Source: Saccopteryx bilineata
Taxonomy: Eukaryota > Chordata > Mammalia > Chiroptera > Emballonuridae
Direction: 5' to 3'
Length of the DNA: 64,000 bases
NCBI RefSeq assembly: GCF_036850765.1
Contig: NC_089492.1
Coordinates: forward strand, 293,716,590 to 293,780,589
Below the pieces are notes generated by a model. The model did no database searches, was not told the origin of the DNA, and saw only the letters and a program-made list of their open reading frames with translations. Both the position numbers and the translations under genes were made by a program. Shown here in pieces: positions 22,426 to 34,038 of the stretch (the first letter of the stretch is position 1; every line of letters starts with the position of its first letter).

Positions 22426-22996
22426 ATCTAGTTGTCCAATAAGGCTGCTGTTTCTTTGTTAATTTTCTTTCTTGAGGTTCTATCTAGTGATGTTAGTCGG
22501 GTATTGAAATCCCCTACTATTATAGTATTGCTGTTGATCTCGCTCTTTAAATCCATCAAAGTCTGCGTTATATATTTAGGTGCTCCTATATTAGGTGCAT
22601 AGATATTTATAATAGTTATATCTTCCGGTTGGATTACTCCCTTTATCATTATGTAGTGACCTTCTTTATCTCTTACTATATCCTTTGTTTTAAAGTCCAA
22701 TTTGTCTGATATAAGTATTGCTACCCCAGCTTTTTTTTCATTTCCATTTGCATGAAATGTTTTTTTCCATCCTTTTACCTTTAGTCTATGTGTATCTTTT
22801 GTTCTAAGGTGTGTCTCTTGTAGACAGCATATGTACGGGTCCTGTTTTCTTATCCATGCAGCTACCCTATATCTTTTGATTGGATCATTTAATCCATTTA
22901 CATTTATGGTTTTTATTGATATGTAGTTGTTTATTGCCATTTTATTCTTAAAGCTATATTCCTTTTTTGCTATATTCTTTTCCCACTTTGATCTGT

Positions 22997-23800
22997 TTAC
23001 AACAGGCCCCTTAACATTTCCTGCAGCATTGGTTTGGTTGTAATGAATTCCTTGAATTGTTTTTTGTCTGGGAAGCTTTTTATTTCTCCTTTGATTTTAA
23101 ACGATAGACTTGCTGGATAAAGTAGTCTTGGTTGTAGGTTCTTGTTCTGCATTACTTTGAATATTTCTTGCCATTCCCTTCTGGCCTCAAGTGTTTCTGT
23201 TGAGAAGTCGGATGTCATCCTTATGGGACCTCCTTTGTAGGTGATAGCTTTTTTTTCTCTTGCAGCTTTTAATATTTTCTCTTTATCACTTAGCTTTGGT
23301 ATTTTAATTATGATGTGGATGTGTCTTGGTGTAGGTTTCTTTGGGTTTCTCTTTAATGGAGTCCTCTGTGCTTCTTGAACTTGTGAGAGTTTCTCCTGCA
23401 TTAATTTAGGGAAGTTTTCAGCTATGATATGATTGAACAAAGTCTCTATCCCTTGTTCTTTTTCTTCTTCTTCAGGAACACCTATGATGCAGATGTTATT
23501 TCTCTTCATGTTGTCACAGAGCTCTCTAAGAGTTTCCTCAGACCTTTTGAGTCTCTTCTTTTTTCTTCTCTGCTTTCATACCTTCATTCCAGTTGTCCTC
23601 CAACTCGCTGATTCGATCCTCAGCTCTATCTATCCCGTTTTTAATTCCTTCCATTGTGGTCTTTATTTCTGATATTGTATTTGTCATCTCCGACTGATTC
23701 TTTTTTATACTTGCTATTTATTTAGGTATTCATAATGACCATCCATTGTTGTTCTAAGATCCCTAAGCATCCTTACAATCATTATTTTGAACTCCGCATC
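22997..23800 (-). pseudogene. ORF1 remnant of the old L1
   Basis: The minus-strand frame 23509-22997 covers the RNA-recognition and C-terminal domains (KRNNICIIGVPEEEE, ILKAAREKKAITYKG, LLYPASLSFKIKGE). The coiled-coil part upstream (to about 23800) is shifted. It is the counterpart of the intact ORF1 at 28928-29923. Confidence 0.85.
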
Positions 23801-24512
23801 TGGAAGTTTGATTATTTTCATATCACTCATTTCATCTCCTGAAGTTTTCTCTTGTGGTTTCATTTGGATTGTACTTTTTGTCTTCTCATTGTCTGTGTTT
23901 GGGTGTTTTGTTTGTAGAGTTGGTTGAGTCTAGGCTTGGTGTTGTCTGCCTCCAGTTTTCAGTTGTGTTATTTCTAGGTCTTCTTGGGTTGGCATCAGCT
24001 ATTATTTGTAATCCACTTTTGGATTTGGGCAGCTTTGAAGTCTTGATTTGTTTGTTTTCTTAACAGGTGATAGTTTTGTTTACTGATCTCAGCAGGGGGC
24101 TTTCTTGAAACTGTATCCAGGAATGCCATGGGTGTAACCTGAGACTCTGAAGGCCTCTTCCACCAGCTAATCTCTCTGGGGGCAGGGTGTTTTCTCAGCT
24201 TCAGTAGGGGGAGGTGTATCTCAGACCTCCATGGAGACCTGAGTTACTGCCCCTTCTTCCTACTTCTTGTTTTCAGCTGTGTCTCGTTGTGCTGATTGGA
24301 GCTGGAGAGATGTCTGGAGATCTCTGATCTGGAAGCAATTCAGTACTATTTTGTGGAAGGATCAGTTCCTCCCCCAGCTATGGCCGCCTCCAGCATGAAC
24401 GAGTCAGCTTTTTTAGGTCGTCTCCTGCATTCCTTAGTCCCTCACAGTCTGTCCCTCTCTCTCTCCTTTCCACTTGGGAGATAAGCTGGTCTTTTCTTTT
24501 TTTTTTTTTTTT

Positions 24513-24774
24513 AATAAATTTTTATTAATGGTAATGGGATGACATTAATAAATCAGGGTACATATATTCAAAGAAACATGTCTAGGTTATTTTGTCATCA
24601 AATTATGTTGCAAACCCCTCGCCCAAAGTCAGATTGTCCTCCGTCACCCTCTATCTAGTTCTCTGTGCCCCTCCCCCTCCCCCTAACTCTCTCCCTCCCT
24701 CCCTCCCATGTCCTCCCTCCCCCCCCCACCCTTGGTAACCACCACACTCTTGTCCATGTCTCTTAGTCTCATTT
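24513..24774 (-). other. 3' UTR of the young L1 with G-rich tract
   Basis: On the minus strand this holds repeated GGGAGG/GGGGAGG runs (about 24655-24735), able to form G-quadruplexes as in other mammalian L1 3' UTRs, and ends before the A-tail. A nearly identical 5'-truncated copy occurs at 36679-36951. Confidence 0.85.
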
Positions 24775-27700
24775 TTATGTTCCACCAATGTATGGAATCA
24801 TGTAGTTCTTGTTTTTTTCTGATTTGCTTATTTCACTCCTTATAATGTTATCAAGATCCCACCATTTTGCTGTAAATGATCTGATGTCATCATTTCTTAT
24901 GGCTGAGTAGTATTCCATAGTGTATATGTGCCACATCTTCTTTATCCAGTCTTCTATTGAAGGGCTTTTTGGTTGTTTCCATGTCTTGGCCACTGTGAAC
25001 AGTGCTGCAATGAACATGGGGCTACATGTGTCTTCACGTATCAATGTTTCTGAGGTTTTGGGGTATATACCCAGTAGAGGGATTGCTGGGTCATAAGGTA
25101 GTTCTATTTGCAGTTTTTTGAGGAACCACCATACTTTCCTCCATAATGGTTGTACTACTTTACAGTCCCACCAACAGTGAATGAGGGTTCCTTTTTCTCC
25201 ACAGCCTCTCCAACATTTGCTATTACCCGTCTTGTTGATAATAGCTAATCTAACAGGAGTGAGGTGGTATCTCATTGTAGTTTTGATTTGCATTTCTCTA
25301 ATAACTAATGAAGCTGAGCATCTTTTCATATATCTGTTGGCCATTTGTATCTCTTCCTGGGAGAAGTGTCTGTTCATGTCCTCTTCCCATTTTTTTATTG
25401 GATTGTTTGTTTGTTTGTTGTTGAGTTTTATGAGTTCTTTGTAAATTTTGGATATTAGGCCCTTATCTGAGCTGTCGTTTGAAAATATCAGTTCCCATAT
25501 AGTTGGCTGTCTGTTTATTTTGATATCAGTTTCTCTTGCTGAGCAAAAACTTTTAATTCTGATGTAGTCCCATTCATTTATCTTTGCCTTCACTTCTCTT
25601 GCCATTGGAGTCAAGTTCATAAAATGTTCTTTAAAACCCAGGTCCATGATTTTAGTACCTATGTCTTCTTCTATGTACTTTATTGTTTCAGGTCTTATAT
25701 TTAGGTCTTTGATCCATTTTGAATTAATTTTAGTACACGGGGACAGGCTGTAGTCGAGTTTCATTCTTTTGCATGTGGCTTTCCAGTTTTCCCAACACCA
25801 TTTGTTGAAGAGGCTTTCTTTTCTCCATTGTGTGTTGTTGGCCCCTTTATCAAAGATTATTTGACCATATATATGTGGTTTTATTTCTGGGCTTTCTATT
25901 CTGTTCCATTGGTCTGAGTGTCTATTTTTCTGCCAATACCATGCTGTTTTGATTATCGTGGCCCTATAATATAGTTTAAAGTCAGGTATTGTAATGCCCC
26001 CAGCTTCATTCTTTTTCCTTAGGATTGTTTTGGCTATTCGGGGTTTTTTATAGTTCCATATAAATCTGATGATTTTTTGTTCCATTTCTTTAAAAAATCT
26101 CATAGGGATTTTGATGGGAATTGCATTAAATTTGTATATTGCTTTGGGTAATATGGCCATTTTGATTATATTTATTCTTCCTATCCAAGAACAAGGAATA
26201 TTTTTCCATCTCATTGTATCTTTTTCGATTTCCCTTAACAATGCTTTGTAATTTTCATTATATAGGTCCTTTACGTTCTTTGTTATGTTTATTCCTAGGT
26301 ATTTTATTTTTTTTGTTGCAATCGTGAAGGGGATTATTTTTTTGAGTTCGTTTTCTAATATTTCATTGTTGGCATATAGAAAGGCTATGGACTTTTGTAT
26401 GTTAATTTTGTATCCTGCGACCTTACTGTATTGGTTTATTGTTTCTAATAATCTTTTTGTGGAGTCCTTCGGGTTTTCGATGTATAGGATCATATCATCA
26501 GCAAAAAGTGATAGCTTTACTTCTTCTTTTCCGATATGGATGCCTTTTATTTCTTTGTCTTGTCTGATTGCTCTGGCCAGAACTTCTAGCACCACGTTGA
26601 ATAAGAGTGGAGAGAGTGGACAACCCTGTCTTGTTCCTGATTTAAGGTAGAAAGTCCTCAGTTTTATGCCGTTTAATAGGATGTTGGCTGATGGTTTATC
26701 ATATATGGCCTTTATCATGTTGAGATATTTTCCTTCTATACCCATTTTGTTGAGAGTCTTAAACATAAAATTGTGTTGTATTTTATCAAAAGCCTTTTCT
26801 GCATCTATTGATAAGATCATGTGGTTTTTGTTCTTTGTTTTGTTGATATGGTGTATTACGTTAACCGTTTTGCGTATGTTGAACCATCCTTGAGATTCTG
26901 GGATGAATCCCACTTGATCATGATGTATTATTTTTTTAATATGTTGTTGTATTCGGTTTGCCAGTATTTTGTTTAGTATTTTAGCATCTGTATTCATTAG
27001 AGATATTGGTCTGTAGTTTTCTTTCTTTGTGCCATCCTTGCCAGGTTTTGGTATGAGGGTTATGTTGGCCTCATAAAATGTGTTTGGAAGTATTGCTTCT
27101 TCTTCAATTTTTTGGAAGACTTTGAGTAGAATAGGAACCAAGTCTTCTTTGAATGTTTGATAGAATTCACTAGTATAACCGTCTGGGCCTGGACTTTTAT
27201 TTTTGGGGAGATTTTTAATAGTTTTTTCTATTTCCTCCCTGCTGATTGGTCTGTTTAGGCTTTCTGCTTCTTCATGACTCAGTCTAGGAAGGTTGTATTG
27301 TTCTAGGAATTTATCCATTTCTTCTAGATTGTTGTATTTGGTGGCATATAATTTTTCATAGTATTCTACAATAATTCTTTGTATTTCTATGATGTCTGTG
27401 GTGATCTCTCCTCTTTCATTTTGGATTTTATTTATTTGAGTCCTGTGTCTTTTTTCCTTGGTGAGTCTTGCCAAGGGTTTGTCAATTTTGTTGATCTTTT
27501 CAAAGAACCAGCTCCTTGTTTTATTGATTTTTTCTATAGTTTTTCTGTTCTCTATTTCATTTATTTCTGCTCTGATTTTTATTATCTCCTTTCTTCGGCT
27601 GGTTTTGGGTTGTCTTTGTTCTTCTTTTTCTAGTTCCTTAAGGTGTGAAGTTAAGTGGTTTACTTCGGCTCTCTCTTGTTTGTTCATATAGGCCTGAAGT

Positions 27701-28602
27701 GATATGAACTTTCCTCTTATTACTGCTTTTGCTGCATCCCAGAGATTCTGATATGTCGTATTTTCATTTTCATTTGTCTGTATATATCTTTTGATTTCTG
27801 CACTTATTTCTTCTTTGACCCATTCATTTTTTAGAAGTATGTTGTTTAGTTTCCACATTTTTGTGGGTTTTTCCCCCTCTTTTTTGCAGTTGAATTCTAG
27901 TTTCAAGGCTTTATGATCAGAAAATATGCTTGGTACAATTTCAATTTTTCTAAATTTGCTGATATTGTCTTTGTGGCCCAACATATGGTCAATTCTTGAG
28001 AATGTTCCATGTACACTAGAGAAAAATGTATACTCTGTCGCTTTGGGATGAAGTGTCCTGTAGATGTCTATCATATCCAGGTGTTCTAGTATTTCGTTTA
28101 AGGCCACTATATCTTTATTGATTCTCTGTTTGGATGACCGATCTAGAGCCGTCAGCGGTGTATTGAGGTCTCCAAGTATGATTGTATTTTTGTTAGTTTT
28201 TGTTTTAAGGTCAATAAGTAGCTGTCTTATATATTTTGGTGCTCCTTGGTTTGGTGCATATATATTAAGGATTGTTATGTCTTCTTGATTCAACTTCCCC
28301 TTAATCATTATGAAATGACCATTTTTGTCTCTGAGTACTTTTTCTGTCTTGTAGTCAGCATTATTAGATATGAGTATTGCTACACCTGCTTTTTTTTGGG
28401 TGTTGTTTGCTTGGAGTATTGTTTTCCAGCCTTTCACTTTGAATTTGTTTTTATCCTTGTTGCTTAGATGTGTTTCTTGTAGGCAGCATATAGTTGGATT
28501 TTCTTTTTTAATCCATTCTGCTACTCTGTGTCTTTTTATTGGTAAGTTTAATCCATTTACATTTAGTGTAATTATTGACACTTGTGGGTTCCCTACTGCC
28601 AT
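24775..28602 (-). CDS. L1 ORF2 protein, 1275 aa, intact
   Basis: Endonuclease plus reverse transcriptase that nicks genomic DNA and copies L1 RNA in place. An apurinic-type endonuclease fills about residues 1-240 ([46 protein letters not shown]). A Z/linker region follows. RT spans roughly 500-770 with [14 protein letters not shown], the [12 protein letters not shown] finger segment, [13 protein letters not shown] and the catalytic FADD near residue 700. The C-terminal cysteine motif fits C-x3-C-x7-H-x4-C ([18 protein letters not shown]). The length equals that of active human L1 ORF2p. No stop or shift is seen. The start was chosen as the first Met of the long frame ([19 protein letters not shown]), which matches L1 ORF2 starts. 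Confidence 0.95.
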   Translation of the reverse strand: MAVGNPQVSIITLNVNGLNLPIKRHRVAEWIKKENPTICCLQETHLSNKDKNKFKVKGWKTILQANNTQKKAGVAILISNNADYKTEKVLRDKNGHFIMIKGKLNQEDITILNIYAPNQGAPKYIRQLLIDLKTKTNKNTIILGDLNTPLTALDRSSKQRINKDIVALNEILEHLDMIDIYRTLHPKATEYTFFSSVHGTFSRIDHMLGHKDNISKFRKIEIVPSIFSDHKALKLEFNCKKEGEKPTKMWKLNNILLKNEWVKEEISAEIKRYIQTNENENTTYQNLWDAAKAVIRGKFISLQAYMNKQERAEVNHLTSHLKELEKEEQRQPKTSRRKEIIKIRAEINEIENRKTIEKINKTRSWFFEKINKIDKPLARLTKEKRHRTQINKIQNERGEITTDIIEIQRIIVEYYEKLYATKYNNLEEMDKFLEQYNLPRLSHEEAESLNRPISREEIEKTIKNLPKNKSPGPDGYTSEFYQTFKEDLVPILLKVFQKIEEEAILPNTFYEANITLIPKPGKDGTKKENYRPISLMNTDAKILNKILANRIQQHIKKIIHHDQVGFIPESQGWFNIRKTVNVIHHINKTKNKNHMILSIDAEKAFDKIQHNFMFKTLNKMGIEGKYLNMIKAIYDKPSANILLNGIKLRTFYLKSGTRQGCPLSPLLFNVVLEVLARAIRQDKEIKGIHIGKEEVKLSLFADDMILYIENPKDSTKRLLETINQYSKVAGYKINIQKSIAFLYANNEILENELKKIIPFTIATKKIKYLGINITKNVKDLYNENYKALLREIEKDTMRWKNIPCSWIGRINIIKMAILPKAIYKFNAIPIKIPMRFFKEMEQKIIRFIWNYKKPRIAKTILRKKNEAGGITIPDFKLYYRATIIKTAWYWQKNRHSDQWNRIESPEIKPHIYGQIIFDKGANNTQWRKESLFNKWCWENWKATCKRMKLDYSLSPCTKINSKWIKDLNIRPETIKYIEEDIGTKIMDLGFKEHFMNLTPMAREVKAKINEWDYIRIKSFCSARETDIKINRQPTIWELIFSNDSSDKGLISKIYKELIKLNNKQTNNPIKKWEEDMNRHFSQEEIQMANRYMKRCSASLVIREMQIKTTMRYHLTPVRLAIINKTGNSKCWRGCGEKGTLIHCWWDCKVVQPLWRKVWWFLKKLQIELPYDPAIPLLGIYPKTSETLIREDTCSPMFIAALFTVAKTWKQPKSPSIEDWIKKMWHIYTMEYYSAIRNDDIRSFTAKWWDLDNIIRSEISKSEKNKNYMIPYIGGT

Positions 28603-28927
28603 TTTATAAATTGCTTTCTGTTAGTTTTGTATCTAGTTTGATTCTTCTCTTTTGTTTTTCTATCATTTGTTTTTGTTTGTTTGTGTTCCATACTTCTTTC
28701 CTCTGTTGCTACCTTTTTTAAGTCAAGTGTTTTTGTGGTGGTTTTTTTAAGGGTGGTTACCATTAAGTAATGAAAAGGGTACCTACCATATTCATTGTAG
28801 TACCCTATCTTATAAGTATTTCTGCACTTCATCATCCTTTGCTACTGTTAATCTCCATCCTCTCCCCCCTTTTTTTCCTTTGTTGTCACAGTTTAAGTTT
28901 GGTTTTATTGTGTTCTTGGTGGAGCTG

Positions 28928-29923
28928 TTACTTGTGGTGTTGTTTTCTTTTGTTCTTTGAATCTGGTTGGAAAACCCCCCTTAGTATTTCCTGGAGTGGG
29001 GGCTTTCTGTTGATAAATTCTCTCATCTTTTCTGTATTTGTGAATGTTTTTATATCTCCTTCATACTTGAAGGATAGCTTTGATGGGTATAGTATTCTTG
29101 GCTGAAAGTTCCTCTCTTTCAGGGCTTTAAATATTGGGGTCCACTCTCTTCTAGCTTGTAGAGTTTCTGCTGAGAAATCTGATGATAATCTAATAGGCCT
29201 TCCTTTATATGTTGTACTCTTCTTTTCCCTGGCTGCCTTGAGAATTTTTTCTTTGTCATTGGTTTGTGTCATCTTTATTATGATGTGCCTTGGAGTGGGT
29301 TTGTTGGGGTTAAGAAAACTTGGTGTTCTGTTTGCTTCTTGAATTTGAGGCTTTAGTTCCTTCCACAGGCTTGGGAAGTTCTCGTCTATTATTTGTTTGA
29401 GTATATTCTCCATTCCATTTTCTTTCTCTTCTCCCTCTGATATACCTATTATTCTTATGTTATTCTTTCTGATGGAGTCAGACAATTCCTGTAGGGCTTT
29501 CTCGTTTTTTATTATTTTTGAGTCTCTTTCTTCTTCTCTCTGTTGTGCCTCAAGTTGTTTGTCTTCTATTTCACTAATCCTATCTTCAATCTGGGCTGTT
29601 CTGTTAGCTAAGCTTGTTACCTCGTTTTTCAGCTCGTGAATTGAGTTTTTCATTTCTGTTTGATTTGATTTTATAGTTTCAATTTCCTTGGTAATATATT
29701 CTTTGTGTTCATTGAGTTGTTTTCTGATCTCCCTATATTGCCTTTCTGTGTTTTCTTGTATATCTCTGAGTATTTTTAAGATTTCTATTTTAAATTCTCT
29801 GTCATTTAGCTCCAAGGCTTCCAATATGTTAAGTCTTTTCTCCATAGATTTTTCCACATCTATTTGTGTTACCTCTCTTTCTTTTGTATCCATAATATTC
29901 GATTTCCTCTTTCTTATCGGCAT
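28928..29923 (-). CDS. L1 ORF1 protein, 331 aa, intact
   Basis: RNA-binding chaperone that coats L1 RNA as trimers. The N-terminus is basic (MPIRKRKSN). Residues about 40-155 are a heptad-rich coiled coil (RDIQENTERQYREIRKQLNE, then NELKNEVTSLANR-like repeats). Next comes an RRM domain with NNIRIIGISEGEE and the C-terminal domain with KILKAAREKKSTTYKGRPI, ARREWTPIFKAL and ILYPSKLSFKYEG. The length is close to human ORF1p (338 aa). It is open throughout and encoded 5' of ORF2 on the same strand. Confidence 0.93.
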   Translation of the reverse strand: MPIRKRKSNIMDTKEREVTQIDVEKSMEKRLNILEALELNDREFKIEILKILRDIQENTERQYREIRKQLNEHKEYITKEIETIKSNQTEMKNSIHELKNEVTSLANRTAQIEDRISEIEDKQLEAQQREEERDSKIIKNEKALQELSDSIRKNNIRIIGISEGEEKENGMENILKQIIDENFPSLWKELKPQIQEANRTPSFLNPNKPTPRHIIIKMTQTNDKEKILKAAREKKSTTYKGRPIRLSSDFSAETLQARREWTPIFKALKERNFQPRILYPSKLSFKYEGDIKTFTNTEKMREFINRKPPLQEILRGVFQPDSKNKRKQHHK

Positions 29924-32243
29924 CTGAGGGTGGTCTTGTTGATAGCACTAATTAGAATTAATAAAGAGTAAAAAGAAAAAAAAAAAAGGTAAAACACCCC
30001 ACAAAAAAAACAGTAATAATTTATTATTTCCCCCTTTTTTTCTTTCTTCTCTTTCCCTCCTCTCCCCTCCTCAGGGAAATATCGTGCCTGTAATGGAGGG
30101 GTGAAGAGTTCAAGAGGCAAAAAAAAGGGAGTAGGGACCTATTAAATGCAAAAAAAAAAAAAAAAAAAAAAAAAGGAATAAAATCTTAGACAAGCATAAG
30201 ATGATTTGCTTGTAAGTGATGGTCAACTAAGAGATATAATGAGAGGGATAAGAGGGAACCAGAAAAAAGGACCAGAAAAGAATAATAAAGAAGAAAAAAA
30301 ATAAAAATAATAAGTAAAAATCTGTTGTATTAAGTGGAGCGAAGACTAAATACAATGGAGACCTTGGGTTGGGAAGACCCAAAATGCCACAAAAATAAAC
30401 AAACAAGAAAAAAATAAAAACAAAAGCAAAAAAGAAAAATAAAGCCAAAAAAAGCCTTGAATCCCAAATTAACTAATTTGTTCGTGATTGAGGATTAAAT
30501 GGGAGGAAAGTAAAATGAGAGAAGAAAAAACGAATAGAAAGGAAAAAATAAGAAAAAGAGAAAAACGAAGGAAGAAATAAAAAAGGAAAAGAAAAAAAAC
30601 AAAATAAAGCAAAAACAAACAAAAAAAAACAAAAGAGGAGAGAGTGAGAGTTAAGTGTTTTGGAGTATAAACTTAAAGGAGGGTGAGGATGAAGAAGAGA
30701 AATAAAATGTAACACTCATGGGTAGTGTATTTCAAGAAAAGGGAAGCATAAGATGGGCAGAGAATAGAAGGACCGAGGTGGAGGAAATAAAGGCAATAAG
30801 ATAGAAGAAACAAACAACAACAAAAAAAAATTAGTGGAACAAGTTGTAAAGTCTGTGGATTTTTCTTGATTTTGAGAGGTTAACTTCTTCCTTTTTTTTT
30901 TCTCTCCCTCTTCCTGGTCGGTGACTCTGTACCCTAGGCTCTGCCCCTGTGTCACACTTAGGTAGGGATTTGCAGTTGATGGGATTCTATGGCAATGTCA
31001 TATAATTGGCTTTAGTCTTGCTGGTAGTCAAGGCTTGTTGGCGTTTGCAGGGTCCAACGATGAGAGAGTTTGCTTTCCTGGATTCTCTCTCCTAGTCCCC
31101 CCTTTCTGAATTAGCAGCCTGGTGATCCAGCTATAAGGCTGCAACTGCTTCTGCCTGGGGAGTAAGAGGCTCAAAGAGCTGGGAAATCCCCACTCTATCC
31201 CCACTCAGTGCAAGGCTTTGGGAAAGGCTCTGGCAGTCAGGGCCTCCAGTGTAGTCAGGCGGGGGTGGGAGTCAATTGTTGTCAAGGTGACTGTTCAGCG
31301 CCTATCATTCAGTTGGACCTCTCAACCCAGGCTTTCCACACTTTGTAGCCTGTTTTTGCTGGGAAGAAGAGGCACTAGTCTCTGCTTGCGACTAGTGTAG
31401 TATAGATCTTATTATCTGCCAAGTCCTTCTTGTTAGCGTTTATCCCTGAATATGGAGGCTCTATCAATCAGAAGTTGCCCCTGCCCCTTTAGCGAGAGGC
31501 ACTAAAAAATATCACGCCTCTTGTCTTGGGTTGCTGAACTGAGAAAGATCTTATCAATTAGAACCGAGGGTGCGCAGATTTCATGGGTTAAGCTAATTTC
31601 AGTGATTGGGTCGCAGCTGTGCTCCCGAAGGTATTTTAGGCTGCCTGCACGCGCCCCTCCCCCAATGCTTGATTGTTAGCTTGAATGGCTGGGTGAGGTG
31701 CCCCGCCCACGGAGAGAATCTCCCAAGTAGGTAAGACCACCCTGGTGCCTCTTCTGCTCGCCCTGCTGCTGGCGGCTGGATCGCACCAGGCACAGGATAA
31801 TGGGGCACCCTGGGTGTGCGGGCCAGTAGGGCACTCTGGGCGCATGGAATGCCCAGGGCACGCGCGCGAATGGGGTGCTCCGGGCACCGGTGGCTGGCGA
31901 CTCTCACTCGCAGTGCGCGGGCCGCTGGGAACGTTAGCGGTGCTCGCTCTGCAACCGGACCGGGCGCGCCGCCGGCTGCTCGCGGCTGCTCGCGGCTCCC
32001 TAGTGTGGGCTGACTCACCACAGGCACACAACCTTGCGGCTTGAATGAATGTCCCTGCGGTAGCTTCCTCCACACCCTCGTCTCTCAGATTCAAGTGATA
32101 ACAGTCCTTTCGCTATCAGTTTGTGTGGAACTCCGGAATGCTCCGAGGATAAATTTTTCTGTTTCTAGTTGATAAATTTGTTGTGATTTAGGGGAGAGCT
32201 GTCGGACGCGCTGCTCACGGCGCCATTTCCGTGACGTCACTCC
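29924..32243 (-). promoter_or_regulatory. 5' UTR and internal promoter of the young L1
   Basis: About 2.3 kb. The 5'-most 650 bases (31600-32243) are CpG-rich. On the minus strand the first 35 bases contain a CRE-like TGACGTCA (32231-32238 on +) and a YY1-like AAATGGCGCC (about 32219-32228). The middle part (30110-30890) is a long purine-rich stretch on +, pyrimidine-rich on the L1 sense strand. It would drive L1 RNA synthesis and could act as an ectopic antisense promoter near the ZNF genes. Confidence 0.8.
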
Positions 32244-32580
32244 TAAGCTGGTCTTTTCAACACATCTCGCTCCCTGGTCGCCAGGCAAGTGGCTGTGAGC
32301 AGTATTTTCTGCTCTTTTCCTTGGAGTGAGATCCCCTCTGGGCTCTCAGCCTCACCCCCCCTCCATTCCTGTAAGTAGGGTAGATTCAGGCGCTCCCTAC
32401 CAGGTTGGTTGTGGCTTCTTCTTTGCTCCTTGGTTTTTGAGAGCTGTTCTTGTAGTCCAGAGTTGGTTTTTCACGCTGAGTTTTCCTAAATTGATTTGTA
32501 TTCCAGTTTGGTGGTGAGAGCTGGGCTTCTGTTTGTCCTCCTACTCCGCTGCCATCTTCAGATCTTGTATTGTACTTTTT

Positions 32581-33546
32581 AAATGCCCAGGGCCATTGCC
32601 AGGTTTATGTAACTGCCAGTTCAGTAGCAAAAGCTTTTTCGTCTCTACCATCTGGTGCCCATACTACTCACCTCAGTGCATCTAGGGAAGGAAACTCAGC
32701 ATTCTCCCATTCACAGGAGGGATTTGTGAGAAGCCTAAGCACTCATTTTTTTTCTTTAGAGTGAGTTAAGTCATGGGCCTGGCTTATTTTTGGCTCAGAG
32801 ATTCTGTCAGTGACTTGAAAAGATGGATACCATTTTCCAGGAATACCATTTGTCTCAGGTGGTTGTTGTGGATTTTGTTTTTTGTCCTCTTGTCATGAAC
32901 CTGAGAATAACGTATGTTCTATTGCACTGTTTTTTTTTGTGACAGTGAAGGAAGGCTTTAGTGATCAAGGCCATTTAATTTTGGAATTCTATTTACTGTG
33001 TGTGATGATTTGAAAACAAGTGGGTTCTGCTAAGATGAAAAAGTGATCAGTTTTTGTTAGGATCCCATACACGTGTTTCAGAGGGAGCAGTAGGATGGCT
33101 CAGAGAATATTGCTGTCCAGTTTTAGCCTACTTCCTATTGCTGCCAAAGGCCTAATTTGTAGACTGAATGCCATGGTATTTTATGGGTTTAGAGTTCAAA
33201 CTGTGGAGGGGACACTGTTGTAATAACCTCATGTTTCTGGAGCAACATAAACTTGTTCTTTTATTCATAGTGGGTATTGCATCATGCTCAACATGGTGAG
33301 GGAAATTTACTCCTCATGTCTTGGAGAGGAGCTGTTTGCTCTGAAGTCCAGAAGTCCTTAGGGTAGCATGGTTGTAAGATGATAGGGGGAATCATCCTTG
33401 TCACAGAAATACTGGGTGTATAGGATGTAGAGGAAGGAAGCCACACACGGGATGCAATGTGATTCTTCTAAGGGGGCATCCGCAGTGTGCTAGTCACAGT
33501 GGCTGTGAAGAATTAGGTACAGAAATTCTTTAGCTGAAGGCACTTT
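32581..33546 (+). other. Unit A 3' flank, paralogous to unit B 3' flank
   Basis: Past the old L1 this resumes unit A sequence. At 32600-32660 (gccaggtttatgtaactgcc ... taccatctggtgccc) it matches 44060-44130 (gctagatttaagttattgcc ... tgccatctggcaggtccc), likely old 3' UTR. A 64-codon frame at 32570-32764 overlaps this and is not credible as a gene. Confidence 0.5.
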
Positions 33547-34038
33547 TTAAAAAAAATTATTGATTTTAGGGAGAAAGGAAGAGAGAAACATTGACTTTTT
33601 CCCTCATTTATGCATTCATTGGTTCGTTTCTCTTTTTTCTTTTTTCTTTCTTTCTTTTTTTTTTTGAGTGTCAGAAGCATCAATCGTGGTTGCTTTCACT
33701 GTAGTTGTGCATTGATTGCCTTTCATAGATGCCTTGACTGGGGTGAGCCAGTGTTCCCTTGTTTAAGCCAGCGACCTTGGGCTTTTCATGCCTGTGACCT
33801 TTGGGCTCAATCTGGTGAGTTTTGAGATTGTATGGACTGTTCCTCTGCTCGAGCCAGCAACCCTGTGCAGATGAACCCGTGTGCAGAGCCAGCAACTTCA
33901 TGATTTTAAACCCTTAACCTCAGCATTTCAGTCAGGCTTTTTGGTTAATTCTTGTATGTGCCCTGACCAGGGATTGAACCCACAACCTTGGCACATTGGG
34001 ACGATGCTCTAACCAACTGAGTTACCCAGCTAAGGCAG
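33547..34038 (-). repeat. SINE, family IV (Ves-like), split by another SINE
   Basis: Outer parts: 33547-33645 (gggagaaaggaagagagaaacat...) and 33946-34038 (tgtatgtgccctgaccaggg ... aactgagttacccagctaagg). The flanking word ggcacttttt is on both sides. Confidence 0.75.
33650..33945 (-). repeat. SINE, old relative of family I, inside a family IV SINE
   Basis: T-run, then gtcagaagcatcaatcgtgg, gccttgactggggtgagccag and the 'ccagcgacc' clauses, ending aacctcagcatttcagtcagg. Diverged. Confidence 0.7.

Larger units (their letters stand above)
18318..22940 (-). pseudogene. ORF2 remnant of the old L1
   Basis: Successive minus-strand frames give the endonuclease start (22940, MAINNYISIKTINVNGLND), fingers-palm RT segments (21447 down, [12 protein letters not shown]; 20830 down, [13 protein letters not shown]), and the C-terminal part with the cysteine region and [11 protein letters not shown] at about 18440. 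Multiple shifts and stops separate them. It would once have encoded endonuclease-reverse transcriptase. Confidence 0.9.
24497..32243 (-). mobile_element. Young full-length L1 with both ORFs open
   Basis: A 7.7-kb minus-strand LINE-1 nested in an older L1. A perfect 15-bp target duplication taagctggtcttttc lies at 24482-24496 and 32244-32258, and a poly(A) tail (T-run on +) at 24497-24512. Order on the minus strand: 5' UTR (32243-29924), ORF1 (29923-28928), a 325-base spacer, ORF2 (28602-24775), 3' UTR and tail. Full ORFs and a perfect target duplication indicate a recent and possibly still mobile copy. The inter-ORF spacer is much longer than the roughly 60 bases in human L1. Confidence 0.95.
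18054..32568 (-). mobile_element. Old full-length L1 (LINE-1), disrupted
   Basis: A minus-strand L1 whose 3' end is at 18054 and 5' end at 32568. The target duplication attgtacttttt is at 18042-18053 and 32569-32580. The 5' end reads on the minus strand gaagatggcagcgg, a YY1-type start. ORF1 and ORF2 remains are open only in pieces. It hosts two SINEs (18938-19304, 20089-20289), a SPIN-like element (22221-22425) and a complete younger L1 (24497-32243). Without these it is about 6 kb, so it was a full-length insertion just 3' of the unit A finger exon. Confidence 0.9.
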
